Assembly (NCBI RefSeq): GCF_000445995.2
Contig: NC_022080.4
Location: 992,001 to 1,056,000 of the forward strand
DNA: 64,000 nucleotides
Origin: Geobacillus genomosp. 3
GTDB lineage: Bacteria; Bacillota; Bacilli; Bacillales; Anoxybacillaceae
Direction: 5' to 3'
In this document: in pieces, positions 18,492 through 27,643 of the stretch
Numbering within the stretch: position 1 is the stretch's first letter
How the letters are laid out: each line of letters starts with the position of its first letter
The notes under the pieces: generated by a model
The model's input: the letters and a program-made list of their open reading frames with translations, nothing else
Told to the model about the DNA's origin: nothing
Database searches by the model: none
Program-made: the position numbers and the translations under genes

Positions 18492-19847
18492 TTGAAACCG
18501 ACTCCTTTTTATCAACATCGTCGTGTGCTTGTCATTGGATTGGCGAAAAGCGGGGTGGCGGCGGCCCGGCTGCTTGTTGAATTAGGGGCTGAGGTCGTCG
18601 CCAACGATCAAAAGCCGTTGGCGGAAAATGCGGAGGCGAAGCAGTTGGAGCAGCTCGGCATCCGCGTCGTTTGCGGCGGTCATCCGCTTGAGCTGCTTGA
18701 TGAGCCGTTTGATCTCGTCGTGAAAAATCCGGGCATTCCGTATACGAACCCACTCGTCGAAAAGGCGCTCGAAAAAGGGCTTCCGGTCGTGACCGAAGTG
18801 GAGCTTGCCTATCACATTTCCGAAGCGCCGTTTATCGGCATTACCGGGTCGAACGGAAAAACGACGACGACGACGCTCATTTACGAGATGATAAAGGCAG
18901 ACGGCCAAGACCCGCTGCTTGCCGGCAATATCGGCCTTGTCGCCTGCGAGGTGGCAAAGGAAGCGAAACCGGGTCAATGGCTTGTCACCGAACTGTCTTC
19001 GTTCCAACTCGCTGGCATCGGCAGATTTCGGCCGGCGATCGCCGTTTTGCTCAACATTTTTGACGCCCATTTGGACTACCACGGGACGAAGGAGGCGTAC
19101 GCGGCGGCGAAGGCGAATATTTTCCGCAACCAGACGGAACGCGATTACGCCGTCGTCAATGCGGATGATCCGCTTGTGATGAACATCGCCTCGTCTGTTC
19201 GGGCGCAAAAGGTGCTGTTTTCGGCGACGAAGCCGCTTGGTGAAGGAGCGTACGTTCAAGATGGCGCCATTTATTGGAACGGTGAACCGGTCATCAAGAT
19301 TGCCGACATCGTTCTTCCCGGTCAACATAACTTGGAAAACATTTTAGCGGCGGTCGCAGCTGCCAAGCTGGCCGGTGCCGGCAATGAGGCGATTGTTCGC
19401 GTGTTAATGACGTTTACCGGTGTGAAACATCGGCTTCAATACGTGGCGGAAGTCGGTGGCCGGCGGTTTTATAACGATTCGAAGGCGACGAATATGTTGG
19501 CGACGCAAAAGGCACTTTCGGCGTTCGACGGTGAACCGGTAATTTTGTTGGCCGGCGGACTTGACCGCGGCAATGAATTTGACGCCCTTCTCCCATACTT
19601 GCAACAGGTGAAAGCTGTGGTGCTGTTCGGCCAGACGGCGGCTAAAATTGGCCGCGTGGCCCGCGAAGCGGGAATAGAAATGGTCGAATATGTCGATAAT
19701 GTGGAAAAGGCTGTCCCGGTTGCCTTTCAGCTCTCAGAACCGGGCGATGTCATTTTGCTCTCTCCGGCATGCGCCAGCTGGGATCAATACAAAACTTTCG
19801 AGGAGAGAGGGGACATTTTTATCAACGCCGTGCATAAGTTGAAATAG
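18492..19847 (+). CDS. murD: UDP-MurNAc-L-alanine:D-glutamate ligase MurD
   Basis: Cytoplasmic ATP-dependent addition of D-Glu. 451 residues with Rossmann-like N-domain ([17 protein letters not shown]), P-loop GSNGKTTTT (about 117-125), the substrate/metal-binding [10 protein letters not shown] segment and a C-terminal domain containing [12 protein letters not shown]. Start TTG 18492, immediately after the mraY stop, with CGAGGTG upstream. Confidence 0.96.
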   Translation: MKPTPFYQHRRVLVIGLAKSGVAAARLLVELGAEVVANDQKPLAENAEAKQLEQLGIRVVCGGHPLELLDEPFDLVVKNPGIPYTNPLVEKALEKGLPVVTEVELAYHISEAPFIGITGSNGKTTTTTLIYEMIKADGQDPLLAGNIGLVACEVAKEAKPGQWLVTELSSFQLAGIGRFRPAIAVLLNIFDAHLDYHGTKEAYAAAKANIFRNQTERDYAVVNADDPLVMNIASSVRAQKVLFSATKPLGEGAYVQDGAIYWNGEPVIKIADIVLPGQHNLENILAAVAAAKLAGAGNEAIVRVLMTFTGVKHRLQYVAEVGGRRFYNDSKATNMLATQKALSAFDGEPVILLAGGLDRGNEFDALLPYLQQVKAVVLFGQTAAKIGRVAREAGIEMVEYVDNVEKAVPVAFQLSEPGDVILLSPACASWDQYKTFEERGDIFINAVHKLK

Positions 19848-19875
19848 AGGGAAAGGGACAGCCCTTTCCCTCTAG
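19846..19875 (+). terminator. Long perfect hairpin between murD and spoVE
   Basis: AGAGGGAAAGGG / CCCTTTCCCTCT, 12 bp without mismatch around a 3-nt ACA loop, starting in the murD stop codon. The following sequence (AGTTTACA) is not a real T tract, so it may act as a transcript-stabilising or attenuating hairpin rather than a full terminator. Confidence 0.6.
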
Positions 19876-19899
19876 TTTACAAAATAGAGGTGTTGGGCA

Positions 19900-21000
19900 T
19901 TGCCGCGGAAAAAGTCTGCACCGGATTTTTTGCTCATTATTTTAACGTTTTCGCTCTTGGCCATCGGGCTTATTATGGTGTACAGCGCGAGCGCTATCTG
20001 GGCGGAATACAAGTTTAACGATTCGTTTTTCTTTGCCAAGCGCCAGCTTTTGTTTGCCGGTGTTGGCATTATCGCTATGTTTTTTGTAATGAACATTGAT
20101 TATTGGACGTGGCGCGACTGGTCGAAGGTGCTGCTCATCGTTTGTTTCGGGCTGCTTGTTCTCGTCTTGATCCCGGGCGTCGGCATGGTGCGCAACGGGT
20201 CGCGCAGTTGGATTGGCGTCGGGGCGTTTTCCATTCAGCCGTCCGAGTTTATGAAGCTGGCGTTGATCGCGTTTCTAGCCAAATATTTATCCGAGAATCA
20301 AAAAAAGATTACATCGTTTAAACAAGGGTTGCTGCCAGCGCTGACGCTCGTGTTTGCCGCCTTCGGCATGATTATGCTGCAGCCGGACCTAGGAACAGGA
20401 ACCGTGATGGTCGGGACATGTGTGACGATGATTTTTGTTGCCGGCGCCCGTCTCAGCCATTTTGCCGGTCTCGGCGTATTAGGGCTGGCCGGGTTTGCTG
20501 CCCTTGTTTTATCGGCTCCATATCGAATCAAACGGATTACATCATTTTTAAATCCATGGGAAGATCCGTTAGGGAGTGGATTCCAAATCATCCAGTCGCT
20601 ATACGCCATTGGGCCGGGCGGCTTGTTCGGCCTTGGGCTCGGGCAAAGCCGGCAAAAGTTTTTTTATTTGCCGGAGCCGCAAACGGATTTTATTTTCGCG
20701 ATTTTAGCTGAAGAGCTCGGTTTTATCGGCGGGTCGCTCGTCCTTCTTTTGTTTAGCCTCCTTCTGTGGCGCGGGGTGCGCATTGCCCTGGGCGCTCCCG
20801 ATTTGTATGGCAGTTTTTTGGCGCTTGGCATCATTTCGATGATCGCTATTCAAGTAATGATCAATATCGGCGTGGTTACTGGACTGATGCCGGTCACCGG
20901 CATTACCCTCCCGTTTTTGAGCTACGGCGGGTCCTCGCTGACGCTGATGCTGATGGCGATCGGCGTGCTGCTCAATATTAGCAGGCATGCCCGCTACTAG
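19900..21000 (+). CDS. spoVE: SEDS-family glycosyltransferase SpoVE (stage V sporulation protein E)
   Basis: Polytopic SEDS (FtsW/RodA) peptidoglycan polymerase, 366 residues with about ten transmembrane helices. Family motifs: VYSASAIWAEYKF near the N-terminus, GSRSWIGVGAFSIQPSEFMK (about 104-123), LLPALTLVFAAFGMIMLQPDLGT, and the C-terminal PFLSYGGSS. Position in the dcw cluster identifies it as SpoVE, the cortex-specific partner of SpoVD. TTG 19900 after AGAGGTG. A terminator follows; murG and murB, which come next in B. subtilis, are absent. Confidence 0.93.
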   Translation: MPRKKSAPDFLLIILTFSLLAIGLIMVYSASAIWAEYKFNDSFFFAKRQLLFAGVGIIAMFFVMNIDYWTWRDWSKVLLIVCFGLLVLVLIPGVGMVRNGSRSWIGVGAFSIQPSEFMKLALIAFLAKYLSENQKKITSFKQGLLPALTLVFAAFGMIMLQPDLGTGTVMVGTCVTMIFVAGARLSHFAGLGVLGLAGFAALVLSAPYRIKRITSFLNPWEDPLGSGFQIIQSLYAIGPGGLFGLGLGQSRQKFFYLPEPQTDFIFAILAEELGFIGGSLVLLLFSLLLWRGVRIALGAPDLYGSFLALGIISMIAIQVMINIGVVTGLMPVTGITLPFLSYGGSSLTLMLMAIGVLLNISRHARY

Positions 21001-21010
21001 GCGCGGGCAG

Positions 21011-21036
21011 GCGGCGGCTATCCGCCGCTTTTGTTT
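21011..21036 (+). terminator. Terminator after spoVE
   Basis: GCGGCGG / CCGCCGC stem with a CTAT loop, then TTTTGTTT, 10 bp after the spoVE stop. Confidence 0.85.
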
Positions 21037-21124
21037 GCCCTAGTCATCCTTAGGTGTGTTCTGCCGTCGAATAGTGGCGGCAAATGAGATAAAAAACAGG
21101 CTCTCTCTCGCATTCTATTTGTGA

Positions 21125-21180
21125 TATAATGAAAACAAGTGCAAAGAACAAAAAACGGCAGCGGATGCCGTTTGTTTTTA
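21125..21180 (+). promoter_or_regulatory. divIB promoter -10 and terminator-like leader hairpin
   Basis: TATAAT at 21125-21130 (poor -35) is followed by a hairpin AAACGGCA / TGCCGTTT (21153-21173) and GTTTTTA, well before the divIB start at 21250. A hairpin with a U tract between promoter and gene looks like an attenuator. Confidence 0.5.
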
Positions 21181-21249
21181 TTCAAATGCGGCAACGTGTT
21201 TTGTCCATGGGCGAGAATGCGGGCGTTGGACAAGAAAGCGGTGAATGCG

Positions 21250-22035
21250 ATGGAAAAAGGAAAGGTCGTTGTTCTTGAGGACCGCGTGCCGAAATTGAAG
21301 GAACGGCGCCGCCAAAAAGCGAACCGCCGGCTGATTTTGTATTTGTCCTTCTTTTTTCTGTGTATCTTGTTCGTTCTTTATTTCCAATCGCCGCTGAGCG
21401 CCGTCAAGCATATCGAAGTGAGCGGCAACCGTCATTTGCCGGCAGAGCGCATCATCAGCTTGAGCGGCATTACGAAACGGACAAGCTTTTGGAAAGTGGA
21501 CGAACAAAGCGTGGAGACGAAAATCGCCCGTCACCCGGAAATTAGGGAGGCCACAGTGGAAAAGCGGCTGCCGAACGCGATCGTCATCCACGTTCGTGAA
21601 TGGCGGCGGATCGCCTACGTATATAACCGGCAAACGTTTTTCCCGCTGCTCGAAAACGGGCGGCTGTTAAAGCAAGAAGCGACAAAAACAGCTCCGAACG
21701 ATGCGCCGGTATTAGTCGGCTGGAAAAACGGCGATGCTATTGCGGAAATGACCGGACAGCTCGCCGAGCTGCCGGCGGCGGTGCTCGGCGCCATGTCGGA
21801 AATCCACTACAAGCCAAACAGTGAGTACGAAGACCGCGTCGTCGTCTATATGAATGACGGCTATGAGGTAAGTGCGACCATTCATAACTTTGCGGACAAG
21901 CTGTCGCATTATCCGGCAATTATCGCCGAGCTCGACCGGGATGTCAAAGGAGTCATTCATTTAGAAGTGGGCAGCTATTTTGTTCCGTACGAACCGGCGA
22001 AAAAGGAGGATGACGATGAGACGACAAGCCCGTAG
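21250..22035 (+). CDS. divIB: Cell division protein DivIB (FtsQ)
   Basis: Bitopic divisome protein of 261 residues: basic cytoplasmic N-terminus (1-30), one transmembrane helix (about 31-50), a POTRA domain starting at SAVKHIEVSGNRHLPAERI, then the beta domain and an acidic C-terminal tail. ATG 21250 is used; the frame is open upstream to 21139 but that part lies in the leader hairpin. It follows spoVE directly because murG-murB are missing here. Confidence 0.92.
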   Translation: MEKGKVVVLEDRVPKLKERRRQKANRRLILYLSFFFLCILFVLYFQSPLSAVKHIEVSGNRHLPAERIISLSGITKRTSFWKVDEQSVETKIARHPEIREATVEKRLPNAIVIHVREWRRIAYVYNRQTFFPLLENGRLLKQEATKTAPNDAPVLVGWKNGDAIAEMTGQLAELPAAVLGAMSEIHYKPNSEYEDRVVVYMNDGYEVSATIHNFADKLSHYPAIIAELDRDVKGVIHLEVGSYFVPYEPAKKEDDDETTSP

Positions 22036-22720
22036 CCGCGTCCTCCTTACTTTTATTTGTTTTGTCTTCGGCACCATGCTCGGGTTTTCGTACCAGCATG
22101 CGAAGGAGGAGGCGCCCCGCCGTCAATGGAGCGATAGCGAGTGGAAAAAGGAATACGAGTACCGCTCGGCGCTTATTGCTTTGCAAAAAGAAAACCGGTC
22201 GTTAAAGCAGCAGCTTGTCAAAAAGCAAGATGAATTAGCCGCATGGGAAAAAAAACTGGCCGAGAAACAGTCGAACGAAGCCGGATTGGCGAAAGAAGCG
22301 GAACAACTGCGCATGCATGTCGGAAAGGCGAGGGTTAAAGGGAAAGGCGTAGCAGTCACACTTTCCGATTCCTCTTACATCCCCTCTGAAGCGAGTGCTA
22401 CCGATTACATCGTTCACGAACAGCACGTATGGAAAGTTGTTCATGAGCTGCTTATTTCCGGCGCCGAAGCGGTCGCCATTAATGGGCAGCGCATTTCCCA
22501 TCGCTCTTACATTGTCTGCAACGGCCCAGTCATCGAAGTGGACGGGACGCAGCATGCCGCTCCGTTTGTCATTTCGGCGATCGGCGACCCGGATGTGCTC
22601 TCGTCCGCGCTCGGGCTACCCGGCGGCGTCGTCGACGAACTTGTCGAAGACCACGTCGATGTGAAAGTGGAAAAACAAGAGGCCATCGTCCTCGATCCAG
22701 TATTTGCACCCAAGCCATAA
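22016..22720 (+). CDS. ylxW: DUF881 family protein YlxW
   Basis: Envelope-associated protein of 234 residues with one N-terminal transmembrane segment (about 7-25), a coiled coil (45-95) and a DUF881 domain (100-234; VKGKGVAVTLSDSSYIPS). Function unknown; conserved between divIB and ftsA in Bacillaceae. ATG 22016, 6 nt after AAGGAGG, starts inside the end of divIB. Confidence 0.88.
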   Translation: MRRQARSRVLLTFICFVFGTMLGFSYQHAKEEAPRRQWSDSEWKKEYEYRSALIALQKENRSLKQQLVKKQDELAAWEKKLAEKQSNEAGLAKEAEQLRMHVGKARVKGKGVAVTLSDSSYIPSEASATDYIVHEQHVWKVVHELLISGAEAVAINGQRISHRSYIVCNGPVIEVDGTQHAAPFVISAIGDPDVLSSALGLPGGVVDELVEDHVDVKVEKQEAIVLDPVFAPKP

Positions 22721-22750
22721 AAAGAGGACGGGAAGGAGCGGTGAAGTGTA

Positions 22751-23467
22751 TTGGAATGGAAAAGACGGTTATCTTTTGCCGGCGTGGCTGCCGTGTTTGG
22801 TGTGATGCTTGCAGTTGGACTGCGGACAACGCTGCCTTCAGAGGAGCGTGACACGCGCGACATTTGGGAACTGCGTGCCGATTTGACGAAAGAGCAGCAG
22901 CTCGAACAGCAGCTTCTTGAGGAGCTCGAAGATTACGAGGAGAAATTGCACTATTATCGGCAGCGGGAGACGGCAGACGGCGGGGCGGCGCTCAAGGCGA
23001 CCGTCGCTGAACTAAGGGAAGAAGCCGGACTGACCGAGGTGAAAGGGAGCGGCATCGTGCTGACCATTGCACCGTTCTCGGCAGCCGGCTACGTCGGGCC
23101 AGTCACTGCGACCGTGTCCCCGGAGCTGCTGCAACGGTTAGTGAACGAGTTGAACAAATATGGGGCAAAGGAAATCGCTATCGGCGGCGAACGGCTGACG
23201 AACCGGACCGCGATTCGCGATATCAACGGCATGACGAAAGTCGGGCGTCGTCCAATCGGGCTGCCGGTTGAGGTGAAGGCGATTGCGTCCGATGCGGACA
23301 AGCTGTACAGCGGGTTAGCGGTTTCCCCGATTCGCGACGATTTTATCGTCGAAAACCTAGAGCTTTCGATTTCCAAGCCGAAACCGTCAATGGTCATTCC
23401 ACCATCAACCGAACGGCCGGATGTGAACTATATGGAGACGGCGAGCGTCGGCAAGGAGGAGAAGTAG
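22751..23467 (+). CDS. ylxX: DUF881 family protein YlxX
   Basis: Paralogue of the preceding protein: 238 residues, N-terminal signal-anchor (about 5-24), coiled coil (40-75) and DUF881 domain (90-215; EVKGSGIVLTIAPFS). Start TTG 22751, 6 nt after GGTGA. It lies 30 bp after ylxW and 1 bp before sbp. Function unknown. Confidence 0.85.
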   Translation: MEWKRRLSFAGVAAVFGVMLAVGLRTTLPSEERDTRDIWELRADLTKEQQLEQQLLEELEDYEEKLHYYRQRETADGGAALKATVAELREEAGLTEVKGSGIVLTIAPFSAAGYVGPVTATVSPELLQRLVNELNKYGAKEIAIGGERLTNRTAIRDINGMTKVGRRPIGLPVEVKAIASDADKLYSGLAVSPIRDDFIVENLELSISKPKPSMVIPPSTERPDVNYMETASVGKEEK

Positions 23468-23468
23468 C

Positions 23469-23831
23469 ATGTGGCTCCCGCTTCTCGGGTTATTGCTCGG
23501 GTTTGCTATCGGCAGTCTTGCCGGTTGGGAAGTCCCCGATGAATATTCCAGTTATTTATCGATTGCCATCTTGGCCGCCTTTGATACATTAATAGGGGGA
23601 TGGCGCGCCCATTTACAGCGGACATACGACGAAACTGTATTTATAACCGGGTTTTTTTTCAACATGATCCTTGCCGCAACTTTAACTTTTCTTGGGGTAC
23701 ATCTTGGTGTAGACTTGTATTTAGCGGCCGTGTTTGCGTTCGGTGTCCGCCTTTTTCAAAACATCGCCATCATCCGCCGCCTCTGGCTTACTGAATGGGC
23801 GGAGCGGCGGCAAAATCGCGAAAAAAGTTAA
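23469..23831 (+). CDS. sbp: Small basic protein Sbp (DUF1290)
   Basis: Membrane protein of 120 residues with three to four hydrophobic segments and a basic C-terminus, matching the small basic protein family always placed before ftsA in Bacillaceae. ATG 23469 follows GGAGGAGAAG and is separated from ylxX by one base. No function is established. Confidence 0.88.
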   Translation: MWLPLLGLLLGFAIGSLAGWEVPDEYSSYLSIAILAAFDTLIGGWRAHLQRTYDETVFITGFFFNMILAATLTFLGVHLGVDLYLAAVFAFGVRLFQNIAIIRRLWLTEWAERRQNREKS

Positions 23832-23838
23832 GCAAAAG

Positions 23839-23866
23839 ACAGGGAAAGTCTTTTGGCATGTTGAAT
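23839..23866 (+). promoter_or_regulatory. Possible sigma-H promoter of ftsA-ftsZ
   Basis: ACAGGGAAA (23839-23847) and TGAAT (23862-23866) are separated by exactly 14 bp, like the sigma-H consensus RWAGGANNT-N14-HGAAT, with a perfect -10 and three mismatches in the -35. B. subtilis ftsAZ has a known sigma-H promoter here. It overlaps a small AAAAGAC / GTCTTTT hairpin (23834-23855). Confidence 0.45.
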
Positions 23867-23911
23867 TATATGGAGTAAAACAAATGTAGTGCTTTTGCGG
23901 AATTCATAAAC

Positions 23912-23931
23912 TAGACATAGACAAATAGACA
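23912..23931 (+). repeat. Three TAGACA direct repeats in the ftsA leader
   Basis: TAGACA occurs at 23912, 23918 and 23926, the third after a 2-nt offset. They lie between the putative promoter and the ftsA ribosome site. No known operator is recognised. Confidence 0.5.
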
Positions 23932-24030
23932 AAGAGATGGATCGAGAAACTTCAGCCGAAAAAGGAGGTGTCGCTGCTTACTGAAACGTCGGCCGACACC
24001 GGCGCGTTTTTAGTAGGCAGATGCCAAAAG

Positions 24031-25299
24031 ATGAGCAGCAATGAAATCGTCGTTAGCCTGGATGTCGGGACATCGAGCGTCAAAGTCATCATCGGGGAAA
24101 TGTTAGGCAGCTCGATCAACATTATCGGGGTAGGCAATGTAAAAGCGGAAGGGCTCAAAAAAGGGGCGATTGTTGATATAGATAAAACGGTGCACTCGAT
24201 CAAGCGGGCGGTCGAACAAGCAGAACGGATGGTCGGCCTGTCGATCCGCCGCGTGGTCGTTGGGGTGGCGGGCAGCCATATTCAACTTCATGACTGTCAT
24301 GGCATTGTCGCCGTTGCCAGCGACAACCGCGAAATTGGCGACGAGGACGTCGCTCGCGTCATCGATGCCGCGCAAGTGGTTTCCATCCCCCCGGATCGGG
24401 AAATTATCGGGATCGTTCCGCGCCAGTTTATCGTTGACGGATTAGACGGCATCCACGACCCCCGCGGCATGCTCGGCGTCCGTCTGGAAATGGAAGGGAC
24501 AATGGTGACCGGAGCGAAGACGATTTTACATAATCTCCTTCGCTGCGTGGAACGCGCCGGCTTGGAAATCAGCGATATTTGCCTTCAGCCGTTGGCGGCC
24601 GGTTCACTCGCGTTATCCGATGATGAACGGCATTTAGGCGTCGCACTTGTCGATCTCGGAGGCGGCTCGACAACGGTCGCCGTCTTTGAGCAAGGCGGAC
24701 TGCAGGCTGTGTCCTCTCTGGCAGTCGGAGGGGAGCATATTACAAAAGATTTGGCCATCGGGTTGCGCACGACAACAGACGACGCCGAAAAAATTAAACT
24801 GAAGCATGGACATGCATTTTACGACTACGCTTCGGAGGAAGAAGTATTCACTGTGCCGATCATGGGCACCGATCAACACCAGCAGTTCAGCCAGCTTGAG
24901 GTCGCCGATATTATCGAAGCGAGGCTGGAGGAAATTTTGCAAATGGTTCAGCATGAAGTGCGCCGGCTCGGATTTCGCGACCTTCCCGGCGGCTATGTGC
25001 TGACAGGCGGTGTGGCGAATATGCCAGGGGTGTTGGAGCTGGCCCACGTCGTTTTAGGGACGAGCGTCCGCGTCGCCATGCCGGATTATATCGGTGTGCG
25101 AGACCCGCAGTATACGATCGGCGTTGGCTTGCTCAAATTCGCTTACCGGCAGGCGCAGATGCAAGGAAAAACGGCCCCGGTTGCCGTTGCGGCGGAGCCA
25201 GTCGAGCGTCCTGCACAAAAACAGCAGCCGAAACCAAAAAAGAAAGAAGACCATTTTGGGAAGAAGGTCAAGAAATTTTTCGGGTCTTTCTTTGAATAG
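24031..25299 (+). CDS. ftsA: Cell division protein FtsA
   Basis: Actin-fold ATPase that tethers FtsZ filaments to the membrane. From ATG 24031, 422 residues: nucleotide motif SLDVGTSSVKVIIGE at the N-terminus, 1C domain, GGGSTTVAVFE phosphate-2 motif, and a C-terminal amphipathic membrane anchor (GKKVKKFFGSFF). The start is uncertain: ATG 24031 matches family N-termini but has no clear ribosome site, whereas a strong AAAGGAGG at 23961-23968 precedes an in-frame CTG (23974), and GTG 23968 overlaps it. Confidence 0.94.
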   Translation: MSSNEIVVSLDVGTSSVKVIIGEMLGSSINIIGVGNVKAEGLKKGAIVDIDKTVHSIKRAVEQAERMVGLSIRRVVVGVAGSHIQLHDCHGIVAVASDNREIGDEDVARVIDAAQVVSIPPDREIIGIVPRQFIVDGLDGIHDPRGMLGVRLEMEGTMVTGAKTILHNLLRCVERAGLEISDICLQPLAAGSLALSDDERHLGVALVDLGGGSTTVAVFEQGGLQAVSSLAVGGEHITKDLAIGLRTTTDDAEKIKLKHGHAFYDYASEEEVFTVPIMGTDQHQQFSQLEVADIIEARLEEILQMVQHEVRRLGFRDLPGGYVLTGGVANMPGVLELAHVVLGTSVRVAMPDYIGVRDPQYTIGVGLLKFAYRQAQMQGKTAPVAVAAEPVERPAQKQQPKPKKKEDHFGKKVKKFFGSFFE

Positions 25300-25325
25300 A
25301 GATTGAAATTTAGGAGGATTTGACC

Positions 25326-26459
25326 ATGTTGGAGTTTGATACGACAGTCGATCAGTTGGCAACGATCAAGGTGATTGGGGTCGGAGGCGGCGGCAACAAC
25401 GCCGTCAATCGGATGATTGAACACGGAGTGCAAGGCGTGGAGTTTATTGCGGTCAATACGGATGCACAGGCGCTCAACTTGTCGAAGGCGCCGACGAAAT
25501 TGCAAATTGGAGCGAAGCTGACGCGCGGCTTAGGTGCAGGCGCCAACCCGGAGGTCGGAAAAAAAGCGGCGGAAGAAAGTAAAGAGCAAATTGAAGAAGC
25601 GCTCCGCGGTGCGGACATGGTGTTTGTCACCGCCGGGATGGGCGGCGGCACCGGCACGGGAGCGGCGCCGGTCATCGCCCAAATCGCGCGTGAATTAGGA
25701 GCGCTGACGGTCGGCGTTGTCACGCGTCCGTTCACATTTGAAGGCCGGAAACGGGCGACGCAAGCCGCAAGCGGCATCGCCGCCATGAAAGAAGCGGTCG
25801 ATACGCTCATCGTCATTCCGAACGACCGGTTGCTTGAAATCGTCGATAAAAATACGCCGATGCTTGAGGCGTTCCGCGAGGCGGACAACGTGCTGCGCCA
25901 AGGGGTGCAAGGCATTTCCGACTTAATCGCCGTGCCGGGGCTCATCAATCTCGATTTTGCTGACGTGAAAACGATCATGTCAAACAAAGGTTCGGCATTG
26001 ATGGGCATCGGGGTGGCGAGCGGCGAAAACCGGGCCGCCGAGGCAGCGAAAAAGGCGATTTCCAGCCCGCTGTTGGAAACGTCGATCGACGGGGCGCAAG
26101 GGGTACTCATGAATATCACCGGCGGGATGAACTTAAGCTTGTACGAAGTACAGGAAGCGGCTGACATCGTCGCTTCAGCGGCCGATCAAGAAGTGAACAT
26201 GATCTTCGGTTCGGTCATCAACGAAAACTTAAAAGACGAAATTGTCGTCACGGTCATCGCGACCGGCTTTAACGAAAACGTTGCTTCGCAACCGCGGCCA
26301 TCGCGTATCGGCATCAGCACAGCTCCGAAAGTAACACCGGCGCCGAAACGGGAAAAGCGCGAAGAACCGGCGCAAGACTATGCAGCGCTTCGATCGGGGC
26401 AGGCGGAAGATCCGCTGGACATTCCAGCTTTCTTGCGCAATCGCAACCGCCGCCGTTAA
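25326..26459 (+). CDS. ftsZ: Cell division GTPase FtsZ
   Basis: Tubulin-like GTPase forming the Z ring. 377 residues; tubulin signature [10 protein letters not shown] (about 104-113), NTD and core GTPase fold, linker, and C-terminal conserved peptide [12 protein letters not shown] with a basic tail. ATG 25326 after TTAGGAGGATTTGACC. Co-transcribed with ftsA (26 bp apart) and followed by a strong terminator. Confidence 0.98.
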   Translation: MLEFDTTVDQLATIKVIGVGGGGNNAVNRMIEHGVQGVEFIAVNTDAQALNLSKAPTKLQIGAKLTRGLGAGANPEVGKKAAEESKEQIEEALRGADMVFVTAGMGGGTGTGAAPVIAQIARELGALTVGVVTRPFTFEGRKRATQAASGIAAMKEAVDTLIVIPNDRLLEIVDKNTPMLEAFREADNVLRQGVQGISDLIAVPGLINLDFADVKTIMSNKGSALMGIGVASGENRAAEAAKKAISSPLLETSIDGAQGVLMNITGGMNLSLYEVQEAADIVASAADQEVNMIFGSVINENLKDEIVVTVIATGFNENVASQPRPSRIGISTAPKVTPAPKREKREEPAQDYAALRSGQAEDPLDIPAFLRNRNRRR

Positions 26460-26463
26460 GGTG

Positions 26464-26506
26464 AAAACAGGCATGAACAACCGGACTTGTTCATGCCTGT
26501 TTTTTA
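26464..26506 (+). terminator. Terminator after ftsZ (end of the dcw cluster)
   Basis: A 17-bp perfect stem, AAAACAGGCATGAACAA with its complement, a 6-nt loop and a T tract. Confidence 0.95.
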
Positions 26507-26573
26507 TTGAAATCAAGCTTTTCGTCTCACTTATTTGCGGGCGGCTTGTTGGACCCGCCGCGTTTCCCCCTAC

Positions 26574-26641
26574 TTTGACAAAACATCCTTTTTTTCACCA
26601 TCACCGATTGACAGACTTTCCCTCATGATGTGCTATATACT
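26574..26641 (+). promoter_or_regulatory. Spo0A-dependent spoIIG promoter with 22-bp spacer
   Basis: TTGACA at 26608-26613 and TATACT at 26636-26641 are 22 bp apart, the abnormal spacing known for the B. subtilis spoIIG promoter, which sigma-A RNA polymerase uses only with Spo0A~P. TTTGACAAA at 26574-26582 matches the reversed 0A box (TTYGACAAA) upstream. Confidence 0.85.
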
Positions 26642-26684
26642 TGTTTCAGACAAAGCCAATATGGGCGGAGGAGGGGCTTGTCGT

Positions 26685-27593
26685 TTGATCGTTTACGTCG
26701 ATGTCATTTGGTTGCTAAACGTCTGTTTTGACGCATTGCTGCTTTGGCTGGCGGCGCTCATGCTCAAGCGCCCGGTCATCTGGTGGCGCCTGCTGACCGG
26801 AGCATTGATCGGATCGCTGCTTGTCGTGTTGTTGTTCACCCCGTTTTCCGCCATCGCCCAACACCCGCTTGTGAAAGTGGCCGTTTCAATCTTGATTGTG
26901 CTTGCCGCTTTCGGTTTTAAGCGGCCGCGCTATATGATCGAGAACATGCTGGCGTTTTACTTTGCGACGTTCGCTGTCGGCGGCGGCATGCTGGCGGTCC
27001 ATTATTTGTTCGCATCACAGCTGTCTATTCAGCAAGGACTGTTGATGATGCCTCCCGGGGCGGGCGACCCGGTCAGCTGGCTGTTTGTCGTGGCTGGTTT
27101 TCCGGTTTTATGGCTGTTTTCCCGCCACCGTGTCGAAAATATTCGGGAGAAAAAACTGCGCTTTGAACATATTATCGACGTCGTTGTTGTTTGGGATGGC
27201 CGGCCGCTGGCGTTGCGCGGGCTCATCGACAGCGGCAACCAGCTGTTCGATCCGGTAACGAAAACGCCGGTGATGGTTGTTGACCGGGAAAAAGCAAAAG
27301 AAGTGTTGCCGGAGGAGCTGATGATGTACATGGCGGCCATGACGTTTGACGATCCACCGGAGCAGTGGGCCCATCGCCTCCGCCTCATTCCATACCGCGC
27401 AGTCGGGAGCGGCCCGCAAATGATGACGGCGGTCAAGCCGGACCGTATTATGCTTTTGTATGAAAACGAATGGCTTGAGGTGAAACAAGGGCTTGTTGCC
27501 TTAAGCGCTGACCCGCTATCAGCCGATGGGGAGTATAACTGCATCGTCCATCCGAAAATGGTGCAGGCAGGAAGAAAACTGACCGCTTCGTAG
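26685..27593 (+). CDS. spoIIGA: Sigma-E factor processing peptidase SpoIIGA
   Basis: Membrane aspartic protease that removes the pro-sequence of sigma-E at the asymmetric septum. 302 residues: five N-terminal transmembrane helices, then a cytoplasmic protease domain with the active-site motif [11 protein letters not shown] (Asp182). Start TTG 26685, 8 nt after GGAGGAGGGG; the [17 protein letters not shown] start matches B. subtilis. Operon with sigE, 50 bp apart. Confidence 0.95.
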   Translation: MIVYVDVIWLLNVCFDALLLWLAALMLKRPVIWWRLLTGALIGSLLVVLLFTPFSAIAQHPLVKVAVSILIVLAAFGFKRPRYMIENMLAFYFATFAVGGGMLAVHYLFASQLSIQQGLLMMPPGAGDPVSWLFVVAGFPVLWLFSRHRVENIREKKLRFEHIIDVVVVWDGRPLALRGLIDSGNQLFDPVTKTPVMVVDREKAKEVLPEELMMYMAAMTFDDPPEQWAHRLRLIPYRAVGSGPQMMTAVKPDRIMLLYENEWLEVKQGLVALSADPLSADGEYNCIVHPKMVQAGRKLTAS

Positions 27594-27643
27594 TTCGTTA
27601 CTATATCATACTCGCGTTTTATCCGTTTAGAAGGGGGATTTTG

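Noticed and set aside
21018..21233. 71-codon minus-strand frame between spoVE and divIB
   Set aside because: Overlaps the terminator and leader hairpins, no ribosome site, no resemblance to murG or murB.
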